A stretch of 34,695 nucleotides of DNA from assembly GCF_900104055.1 (NCBI RefSeq), contig NZ_FNJQ01000033.1:1-34695 (forward strand). The letters are read 5' to 3'. The translations under genes and the position numbers were made by a program. Shown here in pieces: positions 14,987 to 23,911 of this stretch (positions are counted from its first letter, which is position 1; the number at the start of each line of letters is the position of its first letter). The stretch is from Pseudoselenomonas ruminantium (lineage in GTDB: Bacteria; Bacillota; Negativicutes; Selenomonadales; Selenomonadaceae). Below the pieces are notes generated by a model that had not been told where the DNA came from, did not search any database, and saw only the letters and a list, made by a program, of their open reading frames with translations.

Positions 14987-17005
14987 TTATCTTCCTTTTT
15001 CATCCAAAATCTTTTGGTCGAGTATTGGTCCATACTTTGGCCGCCACCAGGAGATGGCGCGCACGGCATTGATATAATCCTGCATGGCCTGGTCGTCAAT
15101 TGCAGGTGCTTCGTCGCCTGCAATGGCTTCGGGCACCAGAGGCACGGTATCAGCCTTGCCGATAGCCCTGCGCGTGATCCAAAAGCCGTAGTTGACGCCC
15201 TTCGTACTCGTGGTGGTCAGGCTCTGCCCCAAGGCCATATAGCTGGTGCCCCTTGGCGCCACAAGTTCCATCAGGGTTGGGAACATATCAATCTGACTGC
15301 CCGCACTATCAGGCAGCAATGTTCCTTTATGGATATGCTGACCGGTCAGGATAAAGGGAATGCCATAACGGGCATACATATCCGGCTGTTTTTCGAGGTT
15401 ATAGCGGTCACCATGGTCGCCCACAATCAGAATCAGACTGTCCGGGTATTTCTCTTTGACCGCCTTGACGAATTTCGTGAGTTCCCGCTGGGCATACCAA
15501 TAGTGGCCCAGTTCCCGCAGGAGTTCTTCGTCCTGCTGATATTCTGCCGGCAAAGCTGCCCGTACTTTTTTTTTGTCAAAGCCCTTGGCCTCCACATCGA
15601 CATCATAGGGCGAGTGGTTCGAGGCATTGAGCAGGACATTGAAGCTCGGCACATCCGTCAGACGCTCCAGCACATTCGCGTAGAAATATTCATCCTCACA
15701 GCCCCAGACACTGCCCGGCACATCGCCGAAGTCGCCCCGGCTGTAGAAATGCCGGAAACCCTGCGCCTGCGTGAAAGCACCAATCCTCTCCCAGGTAGCC
15801 GGCCCGGCGTAGAAGAAATTCGTCTCATAACCGAGCTTTTCCATCTGTGGCGCCGAAGCCGTAGGATAGGGCGCCGCAAAGGATTCCGGCATCGTGGTCA
15901 GATAGAGATTAGCATCAGCCCAGCCCGTGACCATGCCCGTCACGGCAGAAACCGTGCTGGCACCATTGGGCAGGAAAGTCGGACAGTAATCCGTATCCGC
16001 CTCGGCCACCAACGCCCGTAAATCCTCGGCAATGGGAATATCCTTGTATTTGTCCAATAACGGCCAGTTGGCCAGGCTCTCGGACAGAATGACAAAAACA
16101 TGACGGGGCGAATTATCCGTGCCCTGCTGGACATTTTTTTGCAGATAAACATCAAGATTATCCGTATCGGCAGGCTTGCCACTCAGATTGGCCGCCAGCT
16201 GGCGGATATCTTCCATGGTGAAATCCAGCCCATTGCAGGCCAGCATGCGGCTGTTGAGATTATAGGCCCGGTAGATGGCCTGTGGATTGTCCAGGATGGC
16301 TTCATTCAGGAATTCATCCTTGGTCACGCCGGCATTTTCCCAGTCCACCGCCGTCTGCCAGCCCAGACTGCCGCCGAAGATGCCCAGCAGCACGGCAATA
16401 TAGACCAGACCAACGAAACCAGTACGGACGATAAGTCTGCCCCATAAAGGCCAATGCGCAATGGGCAGCAGGGGTATCTGCCATTTCAACAGCCTGCGCA
16501 GTAAATACCAAAGTGAGAAAGCCAGCACGATAGCGCCTGTAAAACGAGCAGGCAATGCGTACTGGTCCACCATCGTCCAAAACAGGGCTGACCAATCCTC
16601 ATTCATACCTGTGAAAATCATCTGATTGAAATTCATGCGGTAGATGCGGTAATAGGGGAAACTGGCCATATAGAGCACGGACAGGGCAAACAGAATGATG
16701 CCGTTCAAGCCGAGCCAAAGATACTGCTCGATTTTGGGCAGCAGATAGTGTGCGACAAAGGCCGGCAAAAAGCTCATGAGCGTCAAGGCCCCCGCCGTCT
16801 GCATGCTCAGGCGGCTGCCCCGCCAAAGGGCCAGTAATATATCTGCATGAGCGGTATTCGGCCCCCAATAATCGTGGAGCCAAAGGATAAAAAAGAGCCG
16901 GAAAAGGGAAAGGACTGCCAGGTAAAACGCATATACCTTCAGTCCTTCGATAATAACCCTATGAAAATTTTCCCAGCTCAGACGCGATGGGAAATTCATA
17001 CTCAT
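14987..17005 (-). CDS. LtaS/MdoB-like membrane sulfatase (phosphoglycerol transferase family)
   Basis: A 672-residue membrane protein with several transmembrane segments in residues 25-240 and an extracytoplasmic sulfatase-fold domain from about 305. Visible motifs are HVFVILSES (metal-binding Glu), PNGASTVSAVTG (region of the Thr/Ser nucleophile) and LILIVGDHGDR (metal-binding Asp-His). Homologues transfer phosphoglycerol from phosphatidylglycerol to lipoteichoic acid or periplasmic glucans. In a two-membrane cell without classical teichoic acid the acceptor is unclear. The start is ATG 17005, overlapping the DeoR stop by four bases (ATGA), with a second ATG at 16999. It is followed by the radical SAM gene after 8 bases. 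Confidence 0.82.
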   Translation of the reverse strand: MSMNFPSRLSWENFHRVIIEGLKVYAFYLAVLSLFRLFFILWLHDYWGPNTAHADILLALWRGSRLSMQTAGALTLMSFLPAFVAHYLLPKIEQYLWLGLNGIILFALSVLYMASFPYYRIYRMNFNQMIFTGMNEDWSALFWTMVDQYALPARFTGAIVLAFSLWYLLRRLLKWQIPLLPIAHWPLWGRLIVRTGFVGLVYIAVLLGIFGGSLGWQTAVDWENAGVTKDEFLNEAILDNPQAIYRAYNLNSRMLACNGLDFTMEDIRQLAANLSGKPADTDNLDVYLQKNVQQGTDNSPRHVFVILSESLANWPLLDKYKDIPIAEDLRALVAEADTDYCPTFLPNGASTVSAVTGMVTGWADANLYLTTMPESFAAPYPTASAPQMEKLGYETNFFYAGPATWERIGAFTQAQGFRHFYSRGDFGDVPGSVWGCEDEYFYANVLERLTDVPSFNVLLNASNHSPYDVDVEAKGFDKKKVRAALPAEYQQDEELLRELGHYWYAQRELTKFVKAVKEKYPDSLILIVGDHGDRYNLEKQPDMYARYGIPFILTGQHIHKGTLLPDSAGSQIDMFPTLMELVAPRGTSYMALGQSLTTTSTKGVNYGFWITRRAIGKADTVPLVPEAIAGDEAPAIDDQAMQDYINAVRAISWWRPKYGPILDQKILDEKGR

Positions 17006-17769
17006 GGCAGAATGATTTCCACCCCGTAAGAATCAGCCGCTTCCTGGATATCCTGCGCCGGCAGCGTGTCAGTGATCAGGCCGGACAGGGTATCGAGCGT
17101 CGTATAGTTGTAGTTGCCATCCGTGCTGAGCTTGCGGGCTTCAGCTACGACATAAGCCTTCTTGCTATGACGGATGATAGCAGCCTTGTTGATACCGTCA
17201 TCGATATCGTAAGTGGAAACGCTGTTTTCCTTGACATCAACGCCTACGGCACCGACGAAAGCGATATCCGGTTTCAGACGGGAGATGAAGTCCAGCGTCA
17301 TGCCGCCCCAGAAGCCATCGCGGCTCTTGTTAATCTTGCCGCCGGCGAAGACCACGCGGATTTTCGGATTGCGGGCAAGTACCACGAGAATGTCAATCAT
17401 GTTCGTGACCACCGTGATATCCTGGTCCATCTTAACCAGCAGTTCGGCGATAGCCAGATTGCTCGTGGAGATATCCAGGAACACCATATCGCGTTCATGG
17501 ATGAGCTTTACAGCCGCCTGCGCAATGCGCTGCTTGGCCTCGACATCGGTGTTGCGATGCTTGCTGACTTCCAGCATATGGCTGTTTTCACGGATGCGCA
17601 CAGCACCGCCGTAAGTGCGTTTGAGCTTGCCCTTCTTTTCCAGAGCGCCCAAGTCCTTGCGGATGCAGTCCTCGGTGACCTTGAACTTCTCGCTGAGCTC
17701 GCGTACGCGAACCTTGCCATCACGGGCTAACATGTTCAGAATGATTTCCTGGCGTTCTTCCAAAAACAT
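17002..17769 (-). CDS. DeoR-family transcriptional regulator
   Basis: A 255-residue repressor-type protein. The N-terminal DeoR helix-turn-helix is clear (RQEIILNMLARDGKVRVRE, then the TEDCIRKDLGALEKKG recognition region and TYGGAV). The C-terminal ISOCOT-like domain (FLDISTSNLAIAE, VVTNMIDILV, FAGGKINKSRDGFWG) normally binds a phosphorylated sugar. It is translationally coupled to the LtaS-like sulfatase rather than to a sugar kinase or transporter, which is odd. The start is ATG 17769; the nearest purine run GGGAG is about 12 bases away. Confidence 0.9.
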   Translation of the reverse strand: MFLEERQEIILNMLARDGKVRVRELSEKFKVTEDCIRKDLGALEKKGKLKRTYGGAVRIRENSHMLEVSKHRNTDVEAKQRIAQAAVKLIHERDMVFLDISTSNLAIAELLVKMDQDITVVTNMIDILVVLARNPKIRVVFAGGKINKSRDGFWGGMTLDFISRLKPDIAFVGAVGVDVKENSVSTYDIDDGINKAAIIRHSKKAYVVAEARKLSTDGNYNYTTLDTLSGLITDTLPAQDIQEAADSYGVEIILP

Positions 17770-17900
17770 AGTTCGTTCACACTCCCATAAATTTTTCCTT
17801 ACATCTTGGGGAAAAGGTAAGGTATTGTTTGCTATTATTGTCTGAAACCTATCTTATCATATTTACTAGGAAAAATCTATCCCTAAATAATAGAAAATAA

Positions 17901-19217
17901 TTATTTCGAATATTTTTGCAATCCCAGTGGGAGCCAATAAGCTTCCGTACCGGCAATCTGCTCCGGCGAGAAGCGGGCATAGAGGGCACTGGGGTTCTTG
18001 CCCAGCATAAAGCAGCTCAATGTCTCATAGCCTTTCAGCCGCCCGCTGTCCGTATCGGCTTCACATTCCTGCTGGTCCACGAAGAGCTGATACATATCGT
18101 CCTTGCTGTCCCGGCGCACGATATCTTCCGCATCCACATCCTTTACGAGCTTCACCCCCTGTCTGTCCAGCACCTCGATACCGGCACCTTCCCGCCCCCA
18201 GATGGGCTTCTTGATCCAATCCGAACCAGGGGGCATTTTATCCGGGGTAAAGTCCCGGGCAAAATAGGAGGGCAGCATATAGCGGCTGATAATATCCGTT
18301 TCCTCAGCGGTAAACACCCGCTTGGCACCGGACTGCTGATTCAAGGCCCAGACCAATGCCTGGAACGCCTTGGACTGCATGATGATCGCCTCAGGCGGAT
18401 TGAACATGATGAAGCGGTCATGGAGATAACCATCCATGAAATCCTTGCCCAAGGTATCGCCTTCCGGCGTCGTTTCCTCAATCAGGATCTCCAGCGGATG
18501 CAAGCGATAGATGGCATTGGCCGTACGCCCATCCGGCAGCAGGATACTGCCATCATTCCGCAGCGCCAGATCGTAGAACGACGTGAAGCAGATGGCATCA
18601 TCGGCCTCCACCGCCATGGTATTCTGCCGCATGGCATTCATCAGGAATCTTGTCGTAGCCAGATCCTCATCATAATCATGGAAACAGGCAAACAGAAAGG
18701 GATGCTTGCGATGAAACCGCCCCGTGCTGATGCTGACGCCGGGATGAGAAGCCAGGAAAATCTCATTGAGCCATTGGCACAAGCGGTCGTATTCTCCCTC
18801 ATTGGGATTTTCCTGCTCGAAATGGGTGCAGGCCACCGTATTGCCATAATAAGCCTCCACCACGGCGCAGGGGGTGTCGGCATTGATTTCCACCATATGG
18901 AGATTGCCCTGCTTGTCCAATACATAATCGAACCGGGAAAGCCAGGTGGACAGATGCAAGGGATTCTCCTTGGTCAGATACGGAATCAGCTGGGGCGGAA
19001 TCTCCAGATCCACCAGGAAATTCTCCCCGCACCGTTGGCATACGCTGACCGCCCGCTGAAAGGCTCCATAGAGAACGCCGCTGACATAGCGCAATTCCTC
19101 AGCCCGTTCACGGCTGATCAGCGCGATATTTTTCGTGGGATATTTGTCCTCATATCCTTCATACTCCACAAAAGGGAAAATATTGCGGTTCAGTAAATCC
19201 CGCCAATCATCACACAT
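17901..19217 (-). CDS. Glutathionylspermidine-synthase-like ATP-grasp protein (YgiC/YjfC family)
   Basis: A 438-residue ATP-grasp ligase of the GSP_synth family. Family members form amide bonds with ATP, but only the full-length bifunctional Gsp makes glutathionylspermidine; the YgiC/YjfC substrates are not established. Visible features are the WLSRFDYVLD segment, the acidic VEINADTPCAVVEA stretch that contributes substrate and metal binding, and near the C-terminus SDWIKKPIWGREGAGIEV, the ATP-grasp lysine and glycine loop. The start is ATG 19217 with AAGGAG at 7-base spacing. It sits 19 bases after a Ser-rich exported protein gene, recalling the ygiB-ygiC arrangement of enterics. No separate gene for the amidase function is present. 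Confidence 0.83.
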   Translation of the reverse strand: MCDDWRDLLNRNIFPFVEYEGYEDKYPTKNIALISRERAEELRYVSGVLYGAFQRAVSVCQRCGENFLVDLEIPPQLIPYLTKENPLHLSTWLSRFDYVLDKQGNLHMVEINADTPCAVVEAYYGNTVACTHFEQENPNEGEYDRLCQWLNEIFLASHPGVSISTGRFHRKHPFLFACFHDYDEDLATTRFLMNAMRQNTMAVEADDAICFTSFYDLALRNDGSILLPDGRTANAIYRLHPLEILIEETTPEGDTLGKDFMDGYLHDRFIMFNPPEAIIMQSKAFQALVWALNQQSGAKRVFTAEETDIISRYMLPSYFARDFTPDKMPPGSDWIKKPIWGREGAGIEVLDRQGVKLVKDVDAEDIVRRDSKDDMYQLFVDQQECEADTDSGRLKGYETLSCFMLGKNPSALYARFSPEQIAGTEAYWLPLGLQKYSK

Positions 19218-19236
19218 ATCCTATCTCCTTCACTTC

Positions 19237-19803
19237 TTACGAGGATGAACTTCTTGAGCCGGCAGAACCGAAGCCACTCTTGGAACCGGTCGAACTACTC
19301 TTGGCCGTACTCTTCGTACTGCTCGTACTGCTCTTGCTCGTGGAAGCACTGGTAGTCTTACGGCTGGAAGAACTGCTGCGACTGCCGCTGGAACTGGAAG
19401 ACTGATCCTCTTTGTCCTTGACCGGCTGCACCGGATCGAAGGTGGTATAACGATGCGTCTTGGCATTGTAGTAACCGCCGCGGCCATTGCTGAGCCCATG
19501 AAACAGATAATACCCGGCCGCCAAGCCTGCCAGCAGGGAAGCTGAACCGCTCAGGATGCTCAGATTGCCATCGTCCTCCCGCTTGAAGGTAACCGTCCGT
19601 CCGTCATCATAGGTGGCAGTTTCCGAGCCATCATCATTCTGGGTTAAGGTGTACTCATTCCCCTCGCTATCCGTCAAAACATTCTCATTTGCCGCCTGGC
19701 CTGCGGGGACTTCCCCGTCCTCGCTCATCCAATTGGCAAAAGCTGCTGTAGTCGCCACCGCTGTGAATATGGCCAATGCCCTTGTGGTTGTATTGCTTAA
19801 CAA
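19237..19803 (-). CDS. Exported or membrane protein with Ser-rich tail (YgiB/UPF0441-like?)
   Basis: Not firmly recognised. The N-terminus looks like a signal or membrane anchor (ALAIFTAVATTAAFA). A short polar domain with NEYTLTQNDDGSETATYDDGRTVTF follows, then a small hydrophobic segment (SASLLAGLAAGYYLF). The last 55 residues are mostly Ser, Thr, Lys and Arg, ending SGFGSAGSRSSSS. E. coli YgiB, whose gene precedes the YgiC ATP-grasp gene, also has a Ser/Gly tail with a GFGS-like motif, so this may be its counterpart. TTG 19803 is chosen because AGAAGG precedes it at 7 bases and the promoter at 19836-19864 would leave almost no leader for ATG 19821. Confidence 0.65.
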   Translation of the reverse strand: MLSNTTTRALAIFTAVATTAAFANWMSEDGEVPAGQAANENVLTDSEGNEYTLTQNDDGSETATYDDGRTVTFKREDDGNLSILSGSASLLAGLAAGYYLFHGLSNGRGGYYNAKTHRYTTFDPVQPVKDKEDQSSSSSGSRSSSSSRKTTSASTSKSSTSSTKSTAKSSSTGSKSGFGSAGSRSSSS

Positions 19804-19835
19804 TTTTTTCCCTTCTTTCATCCTCTTTCTTTTTT

Positions 19836-19864
19836 ATCATATGGCATACTTTCCAGCTTGTCAA
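19836..19864 (-). promoter_or_regulatory. Promoter of the Ser-rich protein/ATP-grasp operon
   Basis: On the minus strand a perfect TTGACA (19859-19864), 17 bases, TATGAT (19836-19841). The predicted start point near 19829 favours the TTG 19803 start codon. Confidence 0.8.
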
Positions 19865-19927
19865 ATGTCTATATCTATAAGTCAATCATTGCAATTTCAT
19901 AGCGATTAATTTCTAATCTTGCTTTAA

Positions 19928-19956
19928 TTGTAATTGTTTGCAAATAATGCTATGAT
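19928..19956 (+). promoter_or_regulatory. Promoter of the DUF2939-like gene
   Basis: TTGTAA (19928-19933), 17 bases, TATGAT (19951-19956), 34 bases before the start codon at 19991. Confidence 0.65.
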
Positions 19957-19990
19957 GTCTCTGTATGTAAAATGAGGAGATGATGTTTAA

Positions 19991-20668
19991 ATGGAAGAAA
20001 TGGAAAACAAAGAAACGGGTAAATGCTGGAATAAGAAATTGGTTGCCTTAGTCGTGGCAGTCGTCCTGATTGCCTGCGGTGTAGGCGGCTATATGTATTA
20101 CAAACGCACCCCTGCTTATTCCCTGCAATTGATTCAGGATTCCGTCAAAGAACACAACTGGGAAAAGTTCAGCCGTCATGTGGATACCAAGAGTCTGGCC
20201 GACTCAGCCTTTGACGATATCATTGAAATATCCCTGGAGGAAGATACGACCATGGACGCCCAGACCAAAGCCTTGGCCGCCAACTTTGCCAAGCTGCTGA
20301 AGCCGACGCTGACGAGCCTGATTGAATCCTCCGTCAAAGAATATGTGGAAACCGGCGAATTCAAAGATCTCGATGATAAAAAGGATGGCGGAAAAAAATC
20401 CAAACGCCAAAAAGAGAATCCGGCAGAAAATCTGTTAAAGGAAACCAATGCCGATAAGCTGAAATTCACCGGCGTGAAATCCACAGAAAAAGATGGTACC
20501 GGCACAGTAGTTGCTATGGGGCTTCATGATGAATCCCTCAATGCCGATTATGAATTGAAAATCCGTATGATCCAGCTGGAAGATGGCACCTGGAAAATGA
20601 ATAAAATCGAGAATCTCAAGGATTTCTATAATGCCACCAAAGAGGCCGAGAAGAATAAAAAAGCTTGA
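19991..20668 (+). CDS. Membrane-anchored protein, DUF2939-like
   Basis: A 225-residue protein of unknown function. One transmembrane helix near residues 16-36 (LVALVVAVVLIACGVGGYMYY) would leave the rest outside the cytoplasm. The region after it (TPAYSLQLIQDSVKEHNWEKFSRHVD) matches the opening of DUF2939 proteins, and the C-terminal WKMNKIENL is the kind of strand that ends NTF2-like or DUF4878-type folds. A charged Lys-rich loop lies near 125-145. The start is ATG 19991 with GAGGAG upstream. It has its own promoter and terminator and converges on ctpA. The family name is from memory; the topology is seen directly. Confidence 0.65.
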   Translation: MEEMENKETGKCWNKKLVALVVAVVLIACGVGGYMYYKRTPAYSLQLIQDSVKEHNWEKFSRHVDTKSLADSAFDDIIEISLEEDTTMDAQTKALAANFAKLLKPTLTSLIESSVKEYVETGEFKDLDDKKDGGKKSKRQKENPAENLLKETNADKLKFTGVKSTEKDGTGTVVAMGLHDESLNADYELKIRMIQLEDGTWKMNKIENLKDFYNATKEAEKNKKA

Positions 20669-20672
20669 GCCA

Positions 20673-20717
20673 AAACACAAAAAACGCTTGCTGCTGCGCA
20701 AGCGTTTTTTTGTGTTT
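20673..20717. terminator. Bidirectional terminator between the DUF2939-like gene and ctpA
   Basis: AACGCTTGC and GCAAGCGTT around a 6-base loop, extended by A-run/T-run pairing (about AAACACAAAAAA with TTTTTTTGTGTTT). It is symmetrical, with long T-runs in both directions, between two converging genes. Confidence 0.95.
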
Positions 20718-20724
20718 ATCACAT

Positions 20725-21867
20725 TTATAATTTTTGCTGCAAAATTTCCTTGGCCATATTGAGCTGTTTGTCTTCCGTATCCTCTTCACTGAGATTTACC
20801 GTAACATCCGGCTCAATGCCGATACCGTCAATGCATTTGCCACTGGGCGTATAATATTTGGCAATGGTCAGCTTCAGTCCATCATCATGGAACAGGGGTA
20901 CGACCACCTGCACCGAGCCCTTGCCATAGGACTTTGTCCCTACGATAGTCGCCGCCTCTGTATCCTGCAGAGCACCGGCGAGAATCTCTGAAGCGCTGGC
21001 GCTGTTGCCGTCAATCAGGACCACCACAGGGTATTTGACGGCTTCCAGATCCGAATCGTATTCTTCCCGGCTGCCATCCTTCTGCACGACCGAAACGATG
21101 TTGCCCTTGGGAACCAGCATCTTCGCCACATCGACACAGCTCGTGATCAGGCCACCGGGATTCTGACGCAGGTCAATGATCATTCCCTGCATGCCTTCTT
21201 CTGCCAGCCGGTTATATTCTTCCCGGAACTCTTCTGCCGTATTCTCGCCAAAGGAAGCAATCCGGATATAGCCCATCTTCGTATCATCGAGCATCTTGCC
21301 CTTGGCCGAACGGACTTTGATCATATCCCGCTCGATGGCATATTCCCGATCTTCTTCATCTGCGCGATGGATCATCAGCTTGACTTCCGTGCCGGCTTCG
21401 CCGCGGATATGCATGGCCACTTCCTCGGGCTGAAATTCCGACACCGGTGTGCCATCCACGGACATGATCTCATCCCCGACCTTGAGGCCGACCTTTTCTC
21501 CGGGAGTGCCTTCCAAGACCGACATGATCGTGACCTTGTCGTCCTTGAAGCCCATCGTCACACCAATGCCACCAAAAGCACCAGCCGTATGTTCCTTGAG
21601 GGATTTATATAAAGAAGACTTCATATAGATGGAATGCGGATCGCCCAAAGACTTCACCATGCCGTCAATGGCCCCGTCCATCAGCTTGCTGCTGTCCACA
21701 TCACTGACATAGCGCATTTCAATCATGCGCTTGACACCGAAGAACCGCAAGAGATCCGTGGTCTTATCCCCGCCCAGTCCCAGAAGCTTCATCAGCCCCA
21801 TAACGGTCAGGACACTGGACACCAAAGCCGTTGCCAGGACAATCAGCGCGATTTTCTTCTTACTCAA
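20725..21867 (-). CDS. ctpA: C-terminal processing protease, S41 family (CtpA)
   Basis: Periplasmic serine protease that trims or degrades cell-envelope proteins, often those controlling peptidoglycan hydrolases. The 380-residue protein has an N-terminal signal anchor (IALIVLATALVSSVLTVMGL), the family motif GAFGGIGVTM, a PDZ domain (about 100-175), LRQNPGGL, the catalytic Ser in GNSASASEI and the Lys in GTKSYGKGSVQ, which form the Ser/Lys dyad. The start is TTG 21867 with AAGGTGA upstream. It is the last gene of the ftsE-ftsX-envC-ctpA unit, 32 bases after the M23 gene. Confidence 0.93.
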   Translation of the reverse strand: MSKKKIALIVLATALVSSVLTVMGLMKLLGLGGDKTTDLLRFFGVKRMIEMRYVSDVDSSKLMDGAIDGMVKSLGDPHSIYMKSSLYKSLKEHTAGAFGGIGVTMGFKDDKVTIMSVLEGTPGEKVGLKVGDEIMSVDGTPVSEFQPEEVAMHIRGEAGTEVKLMIHRADEEDREYAIERDMIKVRSAKGKMLDDTKMGYIRIASFGENTAEEFREEYNRLAEEGMQGMIIDLRQNPGGLITSCVDVAKMLVPKGNIVSVVQKDGSREEYDSDLEAVKYPVVVLIDGNSASASEILAGALQDTEAATIVGTKSYGKGSVQVVVPLFHDDGLKLTIAKYYTPSGKCIDGIGIEPDVTVNLSEEDTEDKQLNMAKEILQQKL

Positions 21868-21899
21868 TAATTTTCACCTTCTATCGAAATGATTCAAGA

Positions 21900-23021
21900 T
21901 CAAAGATAGCCATAGGGGCTGACCGGCGAACCATTCTGCCGCACCTCGAAATGACAGTGCGGGCCAGTGGAATTACCGGTAGAACCACAATATGCGATGG
22001 TCTGCCCCTGGCTCACGCCCTGCCCTACAGAAACCGCCAGCGACTGATTATGCCCATAGAGAGTGGTGATGCCACCGCCGTGATTGATGATGACCGTATT
22101 GCCATAACCGGAAATCCAGCCTGCATATTCAACCGTGCCGGAAGATGCCGCTGCAATCGGCGTGCCATAGTCGGCACCGATATCGATACCGCTGTGGTAT
22201 TTCCGCGTGCCTGTGATGGGATGCGTGCGCCAGCCATATTCCGAAGTGATCGTGCCGCCCACCGGCCAGATCATCGAGCCATTGCCGCCGCCACCGCCGG
22301 CAGGTGCCGGCATGTTGGCCATACTGCTGCGGCGCAGCATATCCTCTATCTGTTTGGACGCAGCCATCATTTCGTCATACTGCCGGTCAATAGTGGCCTT
22401 GTCGCTCTTCATCTGATCGATGATGGACTTGCGTTTGCGGACCTTCTCCTCCATGATCTCTCTGGCCTGCCGGGCCTTGAGTTCCTGCTCGGCCCGGGCC
22501 TTGCGGTCTTTTTCCAGGCTCTGCTGGGTTGTTTCAATCTCGGCTTTTTCATCGAGCACCAGATGCACAAGATCATAATCCTGCTTGATGACCTTCTTCA
22601 AAAGATCCATGCGTGTCATCAGATCAGAAAAATCCTTGGCCCCGAAGAGCACATCGATATAAGATATCTGGCCGTTCACATAGATATCCCGCACCCGTTT
22701 GCCGAGCTTCGCGCTCTTCCTATCATAGTCGGCCTCCACTTCCTTGAGGCGGCTTTCGTTCTTTTCCATGCGTTCCAGCGTTTCATCCAGCGCCGCCTTC
22801 AGTTCCTTGTGCTCGGCGATGGCCGCATCGGCTTCTTCATCGATCAGCCGCTTTTCCTCGGACAGGGATTCAATCTTAGACTGCAATGCCGCACTCTTTC
22901 CCTTTAGTTCCTCGGCTTTCTTCTCATAACCAGCTTTGTCATCTTCGAGCGAAGCATAGGCCGTAGAAGTCATCAGCGCCACTAAAAGTGCGGTTGCCGT
23001 TATCTTTTGCCAATTCTTCAT
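21900..23021 (-). CDS. EnvC-like murein hydrolase activator, coiled coil plus M23 domain
   Basis: Periplasmic factor of about 373 residues that either cuts peptidoglycan cross-bridges or activates amidases under FtsEX control. A signal peptide (ATALLVALMTSTAYA) is followed by a long charged coiled coil (about 25-240) with an embedded helical segment, VNGQISYIDVLFGAKDFSDLMTRM, seen in FtsX-binding partners. The C-terminal M23/LytM domain (about 255-373) has HSGIDIG and HCHFEV, so the zinc ligands look intact and it may be an active endopeptidase, unlike EnvC of E. coli. The start is ATG 23021, 7 bases after GAGG and 3 bases after the ftsX stop. Confidence 0.9.
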   Translation of the reverse strand: MKNWQKITATALLVALMTSTAYASLEDDKAGYEKKAEELKGKSAALQSKIESLSEEKRLIDEEADAAIAEHKELKAALDETLERMEKNESRLKEVEADYDRKSAKLGKRVRDIYVNGQISYIDVLFGAKDFSDLMTRMDLLKKVIKQDYDLVHLVLDEKAEIETTQQSLEKDRKARAEQELKARQAREIMEEKVRKRKSIIDQMKSDKATIDRQYDEMMAASKQIEDMLRRSSMANMPAPAGGGGGNGSMIWPVGGTITSEYGWRTHPITGTRKYHSGIDIGADYGTPIAAASSGTVEYAGWISGYGNTVIINHGGGITTLYGHNQSLAVSVGQGVSQGQTIAYCGSTGNSTGPHCHFEVRQNGSPVSPYGYL

Positions 23022-23023
23022 AA

Positions 23024-23911
23024 TCAAACCTCAAGGAACCGCTTCAGGGAGAAGGCCGAACCGATAGCCCCAATCACCATGCCGGAAAGGACAATCGCTA
23101 CGGTCACATAGTTCATGAAAGGATACTGCGGCATCAGCGGGAAAAACGCCAATGTACTATATATCTTCGCCGCCATTGCCGCATAGAAGCTGCGCAAGGC
23201 TATCGCCGACAAGATGCCGCCGATGCAGCCCAGTACAATCCCCTCCATCAGGAACGGCCAGCGGATAAACCAGTCCGTCGCGCCAACATATTTCATGATG
23301 GCGATTTCCTTACGCCGGGCAAAAACCGTCAACCGGATGGTATTGGAAATGATAAAGATGGTCGCACCAGCCAGCAGCAGCATCAGCACCAGGCCAAAGA
23401 TGCGCATCAGCCGGGTGATGTCAAAGAGATGTTCCACGACGTCCTGCCCATATTTAGCCGATTCCACGCCATCCATGCGCTCGATGGCCTTGGCCGCGGT
23501 TTCCACCATTTCCGGTGTCTTGACCGTCACCTCGAAGGCATCCGGCAAGGGATTCTTGTCCCCGAGAGCATCGAGCAGGTATTTCTGATCACCCAGCCGC
23601 TCGGAAAGGCGTTCCTTGGCTTCATCCTTATCGACATATTTCACGGTATCAATGCCCTGCATCTTTTCGATATCGCTTTGCAGGTCAATGCGTGCCTGTT
23701 TCTTCAAATCATCCTGCAGATAGACACTGATCTGCACCTGCGATTCCAGCGTGGAGGCCATGCGGTTCATGTTCAGCACGAGAATCAGGAACACGCCCAG
23801 CACGAACAAGGACACCGCAACCGTACCGATGGAGGCAAAGGACATCCAGTTGTTGCGCCGCAGGGAGCGGAAGACTTCCTGAATGAAATATTCACCAGTC
23901 CTAACCTTCAT
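23024..23911 (-). CDS. ftsX: Cell division protein FtsX
   Basis: Inner-membrane partner of FtsE that relays ATP hydrolysis to the extracellular peptidoglycan hydrolase module. The protein has 295 residues, with a first helix at about residues 25-48 (SIGTVAVSLFVLGVFLILVL) and an extracytoplasmic domain (about 50-165, VQISVYLQDD). Three C-terminal helices form the FtsX/MacB permease core, including the region ARRKEIAIMKYVGATDWFIRWPF. The start is ATG 23911, eight bases after GGAGG and overlapping ftsE by 11 bases; longer frames to 23965 run inside ftsE and are not supported. Confidence 0.95.
   Translation of the reverse strand: MKVRTGEYFIQEVFRSLRRNNWMSFASIGTVAVSLFVLGVFLILVLNMNRMASTLESQVQISVYLQDDLKKQARIDLQSDIEKMQGIDTVKYVDKDEAKERLSERLGDQKYLLDALGDKNPLPDAFEVTVKTPEMVETAAKAIERMDGVESAKYGQDVVEHLFDITRLMRIFGLVLMLLLAGATIFIISNTIRLTVFARRKEIAIMKYVGATDWFIRWPFLMEGIVLGCIGGILSAIALRSFYAAMAAKIYSTLAFFPLMPQYPFMNYVTVAIVLSGMVIGAIGSAFSLKRFLEV

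Noticed and set aside
21831-22907. Long plus-strand frame opposite the EnvC-like gene
   Set aside because: Its length follows from the codon bias of the M23 gene on the other strand, which has a signal peptide and zinc motifs.
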